Source: Serripes groenlandicus (lineage: Eukaryota; Mollusca; Bivalvia; Cardiida; Cardiidae). From it: 64,000 bases of DNA. Below, in pieces: positions 46,111 to 56,010 of the stretch (position 1 is its first letter; every line of letters starts with the position of its first letter). Below the pieces are notes generated by a model that was not told where the DNA came from, did no database searches, and saw only the letters and a list, made by a program, of their open reading frames with translations. The stretch lies in assembly GCA_031761405.1 (NCBI GenBank), contig JASEVX010000005.1:2678571-2742570 (forward strand). The letters are read 5' to 3'. The position numbers and the translations under genes were made by a program.

Positions 46111-47590
46111 CTCATGAAGTGTATTTGTGGGGTTATTTCTTTTGTTTGAAACTTGTGGGTTGCAAACCACAAGTATGCTATTCATTCCGTAATTATCCCC
46201 CTTTTACGGAATGAACAGCATTAATATGCAAATAAGATACCCGTTATAAAACAAACAAAAAACTATTTATCGAAGTGTCTTTTATAAAGGTGGTGTTTGG
46301 GATTCATAAGACACACCCCACAAGTACTCTCTCACCTGGACGAACATAGAGTGATCAGAATAGATCTGGTGAATTAAAAACGTATATTACTATTTCTCTG
46401 GAAATTTAAAAATTTAAAGTGGCTGTTGTGTGAAATAAAGACTGGCATCTTATTTCTGTTGCATAGCATACTGTTACAAGGTACTTCCTAGTGCTATATT
46501 ACCACGGCACAGAAATAAGATCCCAGTCCCCAATACCACCATGTGTGTTGTATTACCAACTTGACTTTATGTAAAAGTCATCTTGTGTGTTGTATTACTA
46601 CCCTGACTTTATGTGTATTACCTTTTTGTTTGCAGATATTATTGTTAGTTTAGGAATTATCAATCTTTTAATCTTTTTGTCCTTTTGTGCATGGTTTGGG
46701 TAGGTGTGAAATAAAGACTGACATCTTCTTTCTGTGCCGTGGTAATATTGCATCAGGAAGTACCTTGTAAAATTGTCCACCAATACCTTTATGTGCGTTT
46801 GCTTCTTACGGGAAGTTAAGATCCGGTTTTAATGAAATTGTTTTATAACTTAGACATCTCACCTGGCGACAAGGGACTAATGGTGTCGCTTTTCAGAAAT
46901 GCTTGGGTGGTATATTTTTTCCTTTAAAAGAAATAAATTTATTTTATAATTTCATACTTAAATTACAAGTGCTAAAGATATGCATTACATATATCTTGTA
47001 TATGAATTAACACTCACAAGAAATCTTTTTTCATTTCAAGTTTGTTACATATTGAATAGCCAATGCTCTTCTTGCGAGTGTCAATTCATATACAATTATC
47101 ATAAGATACATAGAACGTATTTCTTTAAACCTGTAAACCTTTAATAGACAATACGATTAAATCATTTGCATGTTTGAAAATAAGAGGAAAACCTTAGCCC
47201 TTCGAACGAAAGTGTGAATACAGTGCAATCCGTGCTGTCTGACGAGGCTAGAAACTGTTGGCTGCTCAATTCAATCTTTATATTTATATAATTTGCTACG
47301 AACTCTTCAAAGTGCTACGCTGGGCAAGTCAATTTTAAAACTTCAGCATTGGCAGGGGTACAGTAAGAGGAAATCCTTAGGATACTTTATAGGCTTTCGT
47401 CCTTCCCATTTGATTGTGTTTTAAACCCGATGAACTAGTTCTTTAAAAACGAATTTGAATTACTTGGTGATACTTATATATTTGCTCATATGGCTAACGA
47501 AACACTTGTAAATAAAGCAATCAAATACACAAATGAAGAATAGTTCATGCCTTATGACGTTAATGCAACTTTTCTTCTTTCAGTAACTCA
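46111..47590. other. Intergenic with small foldbacks
   Basis: CATTCCGTAA...TTACGGAATG hairpin at about 46180-46215. GAAATAAAGACTGGCATCTT pairs with AAGATCCCAGTC near 46432-46527, and a related copy sits at 46705-46770. TATATGAATTAACACTCACA pairs with TGCGAGTGTCAATTCATATA at about 47000-47093. This is followed by the sequence upstream of the TRIM-like gene, ending in the acceptor CTTCTTTCAG at 47583. Confidence 0.6.
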
Positions 47591-47598
47591 TACCAACC

Positions 47599-48615
47599 AT
47601 GGAAGTATCAGGGAGGAGACAGGTAGGGAATGATGAGTTGAGTACTGGTATTCTCTGTGACCCATGTAAAGGTGAAGACGAAGATGAAAACGCTGTATTC
47701 TATTGTACAGTATGCAACGAGTTCCTATGTGACACGTGTACTAATGCACACAGAAGAGTTAACGTATCGAAACATCATCAATTGTTAGACAAAGACAGCA
47801 TGCCTAAACAGAAGTTCATGTCGTCGGAGGAAAGTATGTGTACTAAACACAACGGAAAATTGGTTGAATACTATTGTAACATTCATGGCGATTGCTGCTG
47901 TTCTGTTTGTGCTACGATTCAACACAAACAGTGTAAAGTAGAGTATATTGATGATTTTGCGACAGAATTCGAAAATAGTAAAGAGTATAAATCTCTAATG
48001 AGCGTAATAGCCGATCTGACCCAACTACTGCAGAATACAAAGAAAATGTCATTGAAGAAAAAAGATGACCCGGGGAGAATTCACGGGAAGTTTGTTTCAG
48101 AAGTAAAGAAATTTAGGGCCGAGATAAACCAGATTTTAGATTCCCTCGAACAAAGCACCTTGATGCAGGCCCATACCGTGAGGGATACGGATACCAAATC
48201 GACTGAATCAGTGTCTACAACGTGTGATTCGATGATTGCTGACCTGGAGAAGATGTCCAGTAATATAGAGACGCAGATAAAATACAAACAACACCGGCAA
48301 TTCGTGATCTCTGCTAAAAAGGCTAAAAATCAAATCAAACAATATGACAGTATAACATCAGAGTTGAATAACCAATGTACAATTCGAGAATACTGCTTTC
48401 GGCCGAATGAGATTATTATTCAGTCTATCAAAGCTGTTAACAGTCTTGGACACTTGGATGATAGAAAACAAGAAGGTGACACAAAACCTGAGAAAAAAAA
48501 GGGGATGGAACTTGTGAATTTACCTGCACCAAGAAAGTCAAAGTCGCTTTCATATTTGGAACAATTATTAAATGCCAAAAAAACAGAACGAAACCTTTTT
48601 AATCCGCAAAATTGA
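47599..48615 (+). CDS. TRIM-like protein: two B-boxes and coiled coil, no RING
   Basis: An intact 338-residue frame. B-box 1 spans about residues 20-60 (C20, C23, C36, C39, C44, C47, then His). B-box 2 spans about 81-112 (C81, H84, C93, C101, C104, H109, C112). A long charged helical region of coiled-coil type follows, to about 250, with a Lys-rich, Pro-containing tail. There is no RING before the B-boxes and no NHL, filamin or B30.2 domain after them. Such B-box/coiled-coil proteins are strongly expanded in bivalves and are usually annotated as TRIM2/3/45/56/71-like or TIF1-beta-like. Without a RING it would not be an E3 ligase by itself; it may oligomerise with full TRIM partners (inference). 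A splice acceptor lies 15 bp before the ATG (Kozak ACCATGG), so a 5' non-coding exon is likely. AATAAA at about 48635 may be the polyadenylation signal. The missing propeller could mean a truncated paralogue. Confidence 0.85.
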   Translation: MEVSGRRQVGNDELSTGILCDPCKGEDEDENAVFYCTVCNEFLCDTCTNAHRRVNVSKHHQLLDKDSMPKQKFMSSEESMCTKHNGKLVEYYCNIHGDCCCSVCATIQHKQCKVEYIDDFATEFENSKEYKSLMSVIADLTQLLQNTKKMSLKKKDDPGRIHGKFVSEVKKFRAEINQILDSLEQSTLMQAHTVRDTDTKSTESVSTTCDSMIADLEKMSSNIETQIKYKQHRQFVISAKKAKNQIKQYDSITSELNNQCTIREYCFRPNEIIIQSIKAVNSLGHLDDRKQEGDTKPEKKKGMELVNLPAPRKSKSLSYLEQLLNAKKTERNLFNPQN

Positions 48616-48969
48616 AAATTTATACTATTAAAATGAATAAAAGATATAGCTTGCCATGCTTTTTTCTGAGAAATTGTATGCAGCCCCAACCCCATTTTTA
48701 AAAGAATGAAATTGGAAACATTGTGTTCTTACCTTCACTTATCTATGAACAACATAGTCTTATCTAGATCCACATTTGTATCATATCACTTCAAACACTT
48801 GTTGTTATATTGTTCTATTGCTAGTCTAAATATATTCATGTCTATAACCAGAACGCATTGGGTATCCAAATCTACATCCGCCCAGCTTCTATGAATTAAA
48901 CATCATCATATCAACTTATATTTTGTGTATCATTAAATCCAGGATTAAATATACCATCATAACAAAACA

Positions 48970-49440
48970 TGGTGTCAGCAGTAAACCAATTGTGGAAAAA
49001 GTGATTAATATTCCTTACTAGTGTGAATTTACACGTTAGAATCATTTTCAAAGATAATATTTGTTTAACATTCCAAACAACACGCCATGGAGATGTATGG
49101 AGTCTCCATCCCGAAAATGGACTGGGATAGCAGTAACTTACCACAAGCATGGGATAAATTCAAAAGACATGCTGAACTTATCTTCTCGGGACTGCTTAAA
49201 GCAAAAAGCGAGGAAGAACAGATTTCGTATTTACTTCTTTGGGTAGGCGAGAAAGGTCGCGATGTGCATCAGACTTGGCAAGGCATTTCAGCCGAACAAG
49301 CCAAAAAACTTGTTACATACACGGACAGGTTCAAAACATATGTGCAGCCCCAAACTCAATCCAATTTTCGCTCGTTTCAAGTTTAACAATATAACACTTG
49401 TTAGGAGTCAACCTATGTAAATTTTCACAAGACAATCTGA
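48970..49440 (+). pseudogene. Ty3/gypsy remnant: primer-binding site and Gag fragment
   Basis: TGGTGTCAGCAGT at 48970-48982 looks like a retroviral-type primer-binding site, preceded by ...CAAAACA, as expected at an LTR end; the LTR 5' boundary is not found. ATG 49087 opens a Gag N-terminus of the gypsy type (PKMDWDSSNLPQAW, KFKRHAEL, EEEQISYLLLWVGEKGRD, KKLVTYTDRFKTYVQP). Near 49360 the expected continuation (PIFARFKFNN) moves to another frame, then stops. No protease, RT or integrase follows. The element is a truncated relic. Confidence 0.75.
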
Positions 49441-49720
49441 GCTTACACTTTTCAGAAATGACAACTCTGATTTTCTCTTTGATATAGACTGTCCCGATTC
49501 ACGAATGTTATACTTTAAAATTTAAATGTAACAAAAAGACTTTGTATAATTTGAGAAGTAGATTTGAAAATGACCGTTGAAATAGCACAATGTTGTTTAG
49601 CCCGAAATAATTTCGTCTTTAAAATGAACGAAGCGTAAAAAGGAGCAATTTTTTTTTTACAATTGAGCGAAAATGAATGCGTATAAAAGCTGCGCGTGGG
49701 CAACTCGAAGAAACGTCTTT
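49441..49720. other. Spacer before the direct repeat
   Basis: A TATAAAAG lies at 49682-49689, about 40 bp before the repeat starts; no gene is seen. Confidence 0.35.
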
Positions 49721-50253
49721 GGTGACACATAACACTTGCTTTCGGGATATTTGGATTTTGGCCAGGGTCAAAAATAGAAATAATAACAAATAGTAAGTTT
49801 TGGGTACATTTTTGGGTAAATGGTTGATTTTGATGTTTATAAATGTGAAAATTGAGCTCTAAGCATGGGATGGAATTTTTCAGTTGAACCCACTTCTCCT
49901 TCCGGTTTGACAATACTGGTTGCAGAGCTAGGCGTGAATTTAGAGGTAAATTTGAATACCAGCTTTCGCGTCCAAAATTGCTTGAAAAGGAGCTGGAAAC
50001 GTGGTATTTCTGACTGCATCCACAGATTGCCTATCGTTTTGAGAGTCTTAGCAGCCTTTCAATTTTACCCTTATCCCCTGCGTTTTTGTTGTGTGATTTT
50101 TGGAATAAAGGGTCAAATTGATCTTTCTGTCCTACTTTTTTCACCCTGTTTCAGACCACTTTTGTGGCCACTTCTTTCCATAATATGGACTGAGAGTGTG
50201 ACTTCCAGTCAGTTTCTTATAATTCTGGCACTCCTTGATACAGGCAAACCCTT
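49721..50253 (+). repeat. 533 bp direct repeat, copy 1
   Basis: From GGTGACACATAACACTTGC to CAGGCAAACCCTT. It matches 51418-51950 with the same length and fewer than about ten substitutions. The long frame inside has no recognisable domain and is present in both copies. Confidence 0.93.
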
Positions 50254-51417
50254 TTTATCGAACCAGTATGGATATTATGAGAAATATTGAGAGAATAAAA
50301 GTTGGGGTTTCCGAGGAAACAGAAAATCTGCTTTCAACTGTGTTATGCCACCTTATAGGTCAACTGACATCCATAACATGCCCTTTTTAGAGCATTTCCA
50401 TCAATTTATATGAAGAAAATGAACATAAGACTGCATTTGACTGCTTTTTCTCTGGTCAAATGTTTGATCAAAACAAGGGAGGTAATTCAATAACAAAGAA
50501 AATTGCTATGTTTGAAATGTAAATGTTTCAATTTTCCAGCTATTTTTGGCATTCAGACAAAATTGCAGTTTCATTGTGGAAATTAGTTAATTCCATCACA
50601 TTTATGCTTAGATTTGTCATTTCAGGCATTGTTGCATTAAATCCACTCTTGTTTGCCCAATCTCTTCATTCAGTCTCTGAAATGTGCAGTTTAGAGCCGC
50701 AAATGTGTTGAAGTAGTGCGATTGACAAGACTGCAGTCTGCGACAAATGCCAACTTTTCACCGGTTTGATTGACAAATCTGACCATACATGTGCATTCGG
50801 TTTTTCATGTATCCTTTGGCTTTTCAGCGGGGTTTTTGATGGACTTTGTTATTGCGTTGAAATTAGTCGAATTCAGGCTTGTCTGAATACATATTTTTCA
50901 TAATAGCTATGATGGTTGTGTTTTAAATGCTTATATTCTTTCTAATGATTAGAAATATATCCTTAAACTATATAGCCAATTTTCAAAGGTGATTTATGCT
51001 CCTTTTTTTGTAGTAGCAGTTCTGTGAACAGTTAGAATAAAGGATTTTCACTCAATCTGACACAAAAATTTACAAGGTATGTGCAAAAGAGCTGACTTTA
51101 TTGTTAAAATGTGTCTTTCAGACTGCTAGTATAGCACATAAAGAAAGTAACACAGCATTATTGACCACAATTCCATTTGAAAATAAGACCAGTCCATATC
51201 CTGTAGTAAAACAGGAGCAGTTCTGGCCATTTTTACCCTTTTTGATTGCGAGCATTAATTTGCAGAAATTTAGGGTGAAATGTGCTAGTTTGAGAAGGGT
51301 TTTAAATCAGTACCAGAAGAGTTGTGGGTCTTTCAGCCCAAGGAAAGTTGTTGAAATGATTCTGTTATTGATATAATAGGTTTTGGACCTATTAGACGGG
51401 AGATTATTTTTCCTTAA
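50254..51417. other. 1.16 kb between the direct repeats
   Basis: No gene is recognised; a 91-codon frame at 51101-51376 has no known features. No primer-binding site follows copy 1 and no polypurine tract precedes copy 2, which argues against an LTR element. Confidence 0.45.
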
Positions 51418-51950
51418 GGTGACACATAACACTTGCTTTCGGGATATTCAGATTTTGGCCAGGGTCAAAATTAGAAATAATAACAAATAGTAAGTTTTGG
51501 GTACATTTTTGGGTAAATGGTTGATTATGATGTTTATAAATGTGAAAATTGAGCTCTAAGCATGGGATTGAATTTTTCAGTTGAACCCACTTCTCCTTCC
51601 GGTTTGACAATACTGGTTGCAGAGCTAGGCGTGAATTTAGAGGTAAATTTGAATACCAGCTTTTGCGTCCAAAATTGCTTGAAAAGGAGCTGGAAACGTG
51701 GTATTTCTGATTGCATCCACAGATTGCCTATCGTTTTGAGAGTCTTAGCAGCCTTTCAATTTTACCCTTATCCCCTGCGTTTTTGTTGTGTGATTTTTGG
51801 AATAAAGGGTCAAATTGATCTTTCTGTCCTACTTTTTTCACCCTGTTTCAGACCACTTTTGTGGCCACTTCTTTCCATAATATGGACTGAGAGTGTGACT
51901 TCCAGTCAGTTTCTTATAATTCTGGCACTCCTTGATACAGGCAAACCCTT
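51418..51950 (+). repeat. 533 bp direct repeat, copy 2
   Basis: Same orientation as copy 1, ending ...GGCAAACCCTT. The flanks of the pair show no target duplication. Confidence 0.93.
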
Positions 51951-53301
51951 GCGAACTGGATAATGACGCGCTGCTAACCTTCTGAGTTCTGCTGAATTTA
52001 TATGCGTTAGAGTTAACACTGTCTGGTATGTTATTCAGGTCAGAAATAACGCATTATTAGAGAACAGTGTCAACCAAGAGTTTACACACTTATCTGTGCT
52101 TACAACTTCGTTTAGGTAATGCAGCCATGTTTCTTAACAATCAATAAGTACGTGTATAACTAGTATAGTCCTAGATAATTCTGTACGTACTTACACACTT
52201 ATATTGGTCTACATTTTTCACTAAGGTTACATCACAACGGCTTGAACAAGGTCATTAATCAATCTTATTCCGTATAGACACACTGGTGACAACGTCTTAA
52301 CCATCTAAAATTTAAAAGCTAAATAAATGTTGATTACAAATAGGAAGAAAATAATATTGCTCTGTTATTCAAATCCATTAGACCGGTTTTGTCTTGCGGT
52401 CACATTTTATCAAAGCATGAATTGCGTCACTACCGTCGTGTTTTAAATAAGTGATATTTCCATGTACCAATAACTTAAAATCAGTATGCCATTAAAAGAG
52501 ACAGCTAACACGCCGGAGCGATGGCATTTGATAAAAAGGCTTTACAACGGCACATATTCGTGCTGTATTGAATACTTGACTATAGGGACAGATATAATGA
52601 AGACATATACATGGAATGACTGATTTACAAAATGAAGGATTAACCATTAATAAAGTTAAATTAAACAAACTAATGAGTAACATAAGGAAACTAGTGTTAC
52701 ACGATTACTGATAAAACCTAAATGTTGACACTAATTAGCTACCTACTATCATTCATCAAATTTATTAAAATTGATTATTTAACTGTTAAAACATGTAAGA
52801 TAAGAAGCTCTCTCGAACTGGTTATGAAAAGTCGTCTTGCACATGGATCTGTACTGGTCACCTGAAGCAATGACTAAATTCATCGTTATGCATGGGAAAC
52901 TACTAATACTTGTGCAAAGACCATACTGCGTTAGAATTTGGCTTAAGCGGGGATACACAACCCAAGATAAACATATCAGTATGCAGACACATATTGTGTA
53001 ACGTTGCATGATCGTAACCCAAATACATTAGGAGATACGAGCAACATAAAGTTTGCACCCACTATTAGGTTATTCTAACAAATTCAAGGGACCACAATAG
53101 TGAAAGTGCCAAAGCACTGTTGAAACAGGGCCCGTCGAATCCAAAACTGCACATGCTAGCCAACAGTTCTGTTATGTTTCATGATCGTCAGTCCCATACT
53201 GTCCGAGATACCCGCGACACAAATTTTCGAGACCGTTTCATGACCGTAACTGAAATTATTTTGGAGATGGGTCTGACATAAATTCATCGCACTGTTTAAA
53301 G
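51951..53301. other. Intergenic stretch
   Basis: No gene. About 52990-53290 holds diverged copies of a motif like GTTTCATGATCGTCAGTCCC and GAGATACCCGCGACAC spaced about 60-120 bp apart, an old repeat of unknown type. Confidence 0.4.
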
Positions 53302-53305
53302 GTGA

Positions 53306-53440
53306 TGTAGTGTCTGGATGTGGTGGCAAGACATGATTGCCCGGTTAGCTCAGTTGGTTAGAGCGCCAAGCTAGTATTATGGGAGTCGTGGGTTCGAGCC
53401 CCACATCGGGCGGACATTTTCCCCTTATTAATTTACTTTA
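53306..53440 (+). repeat. TRIM 5' LTR
   Basis: 135 bp; contains the tRNA-like sequence at 53339-53411 and a short T-rich 3' part. Confidence 0.88.
53339..53411 (+). tRNA. tRNA-like sequence (anticodon AGT by position) within the LTR
   Basis: Cloverleaf by eye: acceptor GCCCGGT/ATCGGGC; D arm GCTC-AGTTGGTTA-GAGC; anticodon arm CCAAG-CTAGTAT-TATGG; variable GAGTC; T arm GTGGG-TTCGAGC-CCCAC. The anticodon stem has an A-A mismatch and a G-T pair, so it may not be a working tRNA. The A box (TAGCTCAGTTGG) and B box (GGTTCGAGCCC) fit Pol III consensus. By position the anticodon would read Thr; the rest resembles tRNA-Ile(AAT). Confidence 0.65.
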
Positions 53441-53532
53441 ATGGTGGCAGCGGTTAACTGGAATGCGCCTGGAGGTGCTGTGGGAGTTGCTGAGGTTGAT
53501 ACCTGGCTTCCAAAGGTTAAGAGGGGGAGGAG

Positions 53533-53667
53533 TGTAGTGTCTGGATGTGGTGGCAAGACATGATTGCCCGGTAAGCTCAGTTGGTTAGAGCGCCAAGCTA
53601 GTATTATGGGAGTCGTGGGTTCGAGCCCCACATCGGGCGGACATTTTCCCCTTATTAATTTACTTTA
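53533..53667 (+). repeat. TRIM 3' LTR
   Basis: 135 bp; one difference from the 5' LTR (GGTAAGCTCAG for GGTTAGCTCAG). Confidence 0.88.
53566..53638 (+). tRNA. Second tRNA-like sequence, within the 3' LTR
   Basis: Identical to 53339-53411 except T to A at the base after the acceptor stem (tRNA position 8), which also alters the first base of the A box. Confidence 0.6.
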
Positions 53668-53931
53668 GTGATATCCGGAGGTTTTTATTTACAGATTTTA
53701 TAAAAATATATGACAATTTAAACCAAAATAATCTGTTTTAAAAACCAAAAATAGACGAATTATGTTTTTATTCACATTTATCGAATTACAAATTTCTAGT
53801 CCCAAACAAATACCACATGGCTTACTTCCCTTGAATTTGGCTGCACTAGAGTAACTCCCCTTTGAATTGTGACGTCATAGGTCGTCTCGAGATTAGGTTG
53901 TAAACAAGGTGAATGTAAACGACAGGAAAAC

Positions 53932-55625
53932 ATGGATTTTTTGGTAGACAGTGATCAATCAAACATTGAAATTAACGAATCTGGACCTATAATACACTAT
54001 TTGTATGAACAATTTAAACAATTTGCCTCTGGAGATCCAAGAAGCGCCGGAGAAAGCGAGTCTTAGTTCGATGTAGACATCGGGGATGAAATTCCAGACG
54101 TTTCAATAATGTAAGATTTTTCTTTTCTGATGCATATTATGCTCGAACATTATAAGTGAAGGATTTATACAAAAGTTATTAGATTTTATGTGTAAAGTTA
54201 TTAGACGACGAGTATGTGCTACTGTGTTTTAAATTACAAGTAATGACGACGACTGCATGTAAACACAAATAAAATAAGGCCGGCCGAAGGATTTCTTATT
54301 TAATGTAAGGTCTTTCATATATGTTATATCGAGACATCATAAAAGGCGTTAATCATAATGTTAATGTGTAAAATATATTTCTGTCCCTAAGGCTATTTTT
54401 GCCTAGTGCCAGCAAGAAAAATGTAGTAATATGTTCCGTTCCCGTATGATTCTCGATCCGAACACATTTGAAATCGTGTACGCGACGGTGTAAAACAAGT
54501 CTGTGTTCATGAAGTTGTAATGACTGATTATAGTTTTAAACATTGAATGATTGAACATTTCAAACGGATAAATTGATAATTTTGAGTAGCATCTCCTTTT
54601 TTCAACATTGATCACCTAATGACACTCTCTATGTAATTGTTCGATTCCTTCATAAAAGTCACTGGATAAACAAAATATATATGAATAATCCATATTGTAT
54701 TTCCTTTTAAATTCCAGATGACTATGTGGGAACTGTATTTACATGACAACGTTCACATGCTGTAAAATATCAAATATCTGACAGCAAATCAGAGGGTTAA
54801 CACAACATGTGAACTGTCTCAATGTGCATATTTTAGAAATTGCTTATTTTGATCACGTTCTGGAATCTGGACCCTTGGAGGAGAATGCATGAGTAAGATG
54901 TTTTTCAAATAAGATATTCTGTTACTTACATATTCTTATAAATATGAATGCTATGGTTTCAATTTCTGTCAACTCAAGTCATAACAAGGGAAGGAGAGTC
55001 TTTGATGTCTTTGCAACATGTAACACAGTGTTTGTGTTATAATTTCCTTTTTCTGCGAGGGTTAAATAATTAAAACCATTTTTCGAGAATAATCCAGTTG
55101 AAAATGCTGGAAAGGATTAACTTTATTAAGGGTAATGGTTATTAGTGATTCCCTTTGCTTCAGGTTTATTATTACACAGAAATAATACCGGTAGTCATAA
55201 CATAACCCTATTCCTGATTTGGGTATGTACACCTTTTGCTAAAAGCTGTTATGGCTGGATTACATGTTAATATTTGAAATAAAGTTAATTAAATGTGAGG
55301 AATGGTAAAATTACAAATTTTCCGAAATGTGTCTGCTGTAAAAGACTTCAAATGTCTTCTGCATAAGGGAAGTGGTTAATATTCTGTTTATGCATGACAG
55401 TCAATTAACTTAAGTGGTCTACTGCAACCCTTTTTAATTTCATAGCTGTTAATTGCCTGAATTTGTTTTACTGTTAGACTATCGCCACACAGCATATGGA
55501 CGTTTCATCAGATGGACTTCTTGGGAAGAGAGTTAGGAAAGTTTTCCCCGCATGGCTGTGCAGTAACGGCCATTCAGAATGCTTTTCCATTGCAAGAATA
55601 TTGTGGATTAAGCTACCCAGTGTAA
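53932..55625 (+). pseudogene. P2X7 ballast-domain (zinc-binding C-terminal) gene relic, three exons
   Basis: Exon 1, 53932-54110 (MDFLVDSD ... GPIIHYLYE; donor GTAAGA), has an in-frame TAG at 54064-54066. Exon 2, about 54718-54892, opens with an in-frame TGA, then reads CGNCIYM and CCK, has a further TGA, and ends LEIAYFDHVLESGPLEE. Exon 3, 55478-55625, reads YRHTAYGRFIRW, then shifts frame to GCAVTAIQNAFP and a TAA at 55623-55625. The order of WCxCGxC-like, CCx, LxxAY, YRHxAYRxFxxW and CxVxxIRxxFP blocks is that of the cytoplasmic cysteine-rich domain of P2X7 receptors. In invertebrates it occurs as many stand-alone multi-exon genes without the channel. Splice sites at all junctions are good, so this is a decayed genomic copy and not a retrocopy. 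Repeated stops and a frameshift show it is inactive. Confidence 0.8.
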
Positions 55626-55756
55626 AGCAAATGTTAAGCCAAAGATTATACTGAGAACTTCCTTAATTATTACATGGACATTGTTAATTTTCTTGTTTTT
55701 GTCACCATTCATGTGTTATAAACAATACCAGTTTAGTTGCTTTTACACATCATTCA

Positions 55757-56010
55757 TGTGACCGCCTTGGTGGTTTCGAGATGGAGCCTCCAACTCGGGT
55801 ACAGGAGGTCGCAGGCTCGATCCCCAGTTGGGTCGTACCCAAGCCTTTAAATTATGGTAGAAATGGCTGCTCAGGGTCTCGGCGTTCAATTAGTGAATTA
55901 CGATCGACTGACTGGTGTCAGGATAAATGGACCATTAGTATTGGTAACTTACTCGAGAAATGCTGCGATTTAACTGAAACATTGTTGAAAGCTGTGTAAA
56001 GCATCAAACA
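55757..56010 (+). mobile_element. tRNA-derived SINE (family B), full length
   Basis: Head GCCTTGGTGGTTTCGAGATG with B box GGCTCGATCCCCAG; body ATTATGGTAGAAATGG, ACTGGTGTCAGGATAA; 3' end GCGATTTAACTGAAACATTG. Confidence 0.8.

Larger units (their letters stand above)
53306..53667 (+). mobile_element. Miniature LTR retrotransposon (TRIM) with a tRNA-like sequence in each LTR
   Basis: Two 135 bp direct repeats (53306-53440 and 53533-53667) start TGTAGTGTCTGG, end ATTTACTTTA and differ at a single base. After one spacer base, TGGTGGCAGCGG (53442-53453) is a primer-binding site complementary to the 3' end expected of tRNA-Leu. A polypurine tract (AAGAGGGGGAGGAG) ends at 53532, immediately before the second repeat. 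The target duplication GTGA (53302-53305 and 53668-53671) is perfect. The 92 bp interior has no coding capacity. The arrangement LTR-PBS-PPT-LTR is that of a terminal-repeat retrotransposon in miniature, and each LTR carries a 73 bp tRNA-like sequence with A and B boxes. The plan parallels plant Cassandra elements, which carry 5S rRNA in the LTR. Confidence 0.88.

Noticed and set aside
49721..51950. LTR retrotransposon bounded by the 533 bp repeats
   Set aside because: No TG...CA limits, no primer-binding site after copy 1, no purine tract before copy 2, no target duplication.
53428..53631. 67-residue minus-strand frame beginning MGLEPTT
   Set aside because: It is the antisense of the tRNA-like sequence, a well-known false gene call.
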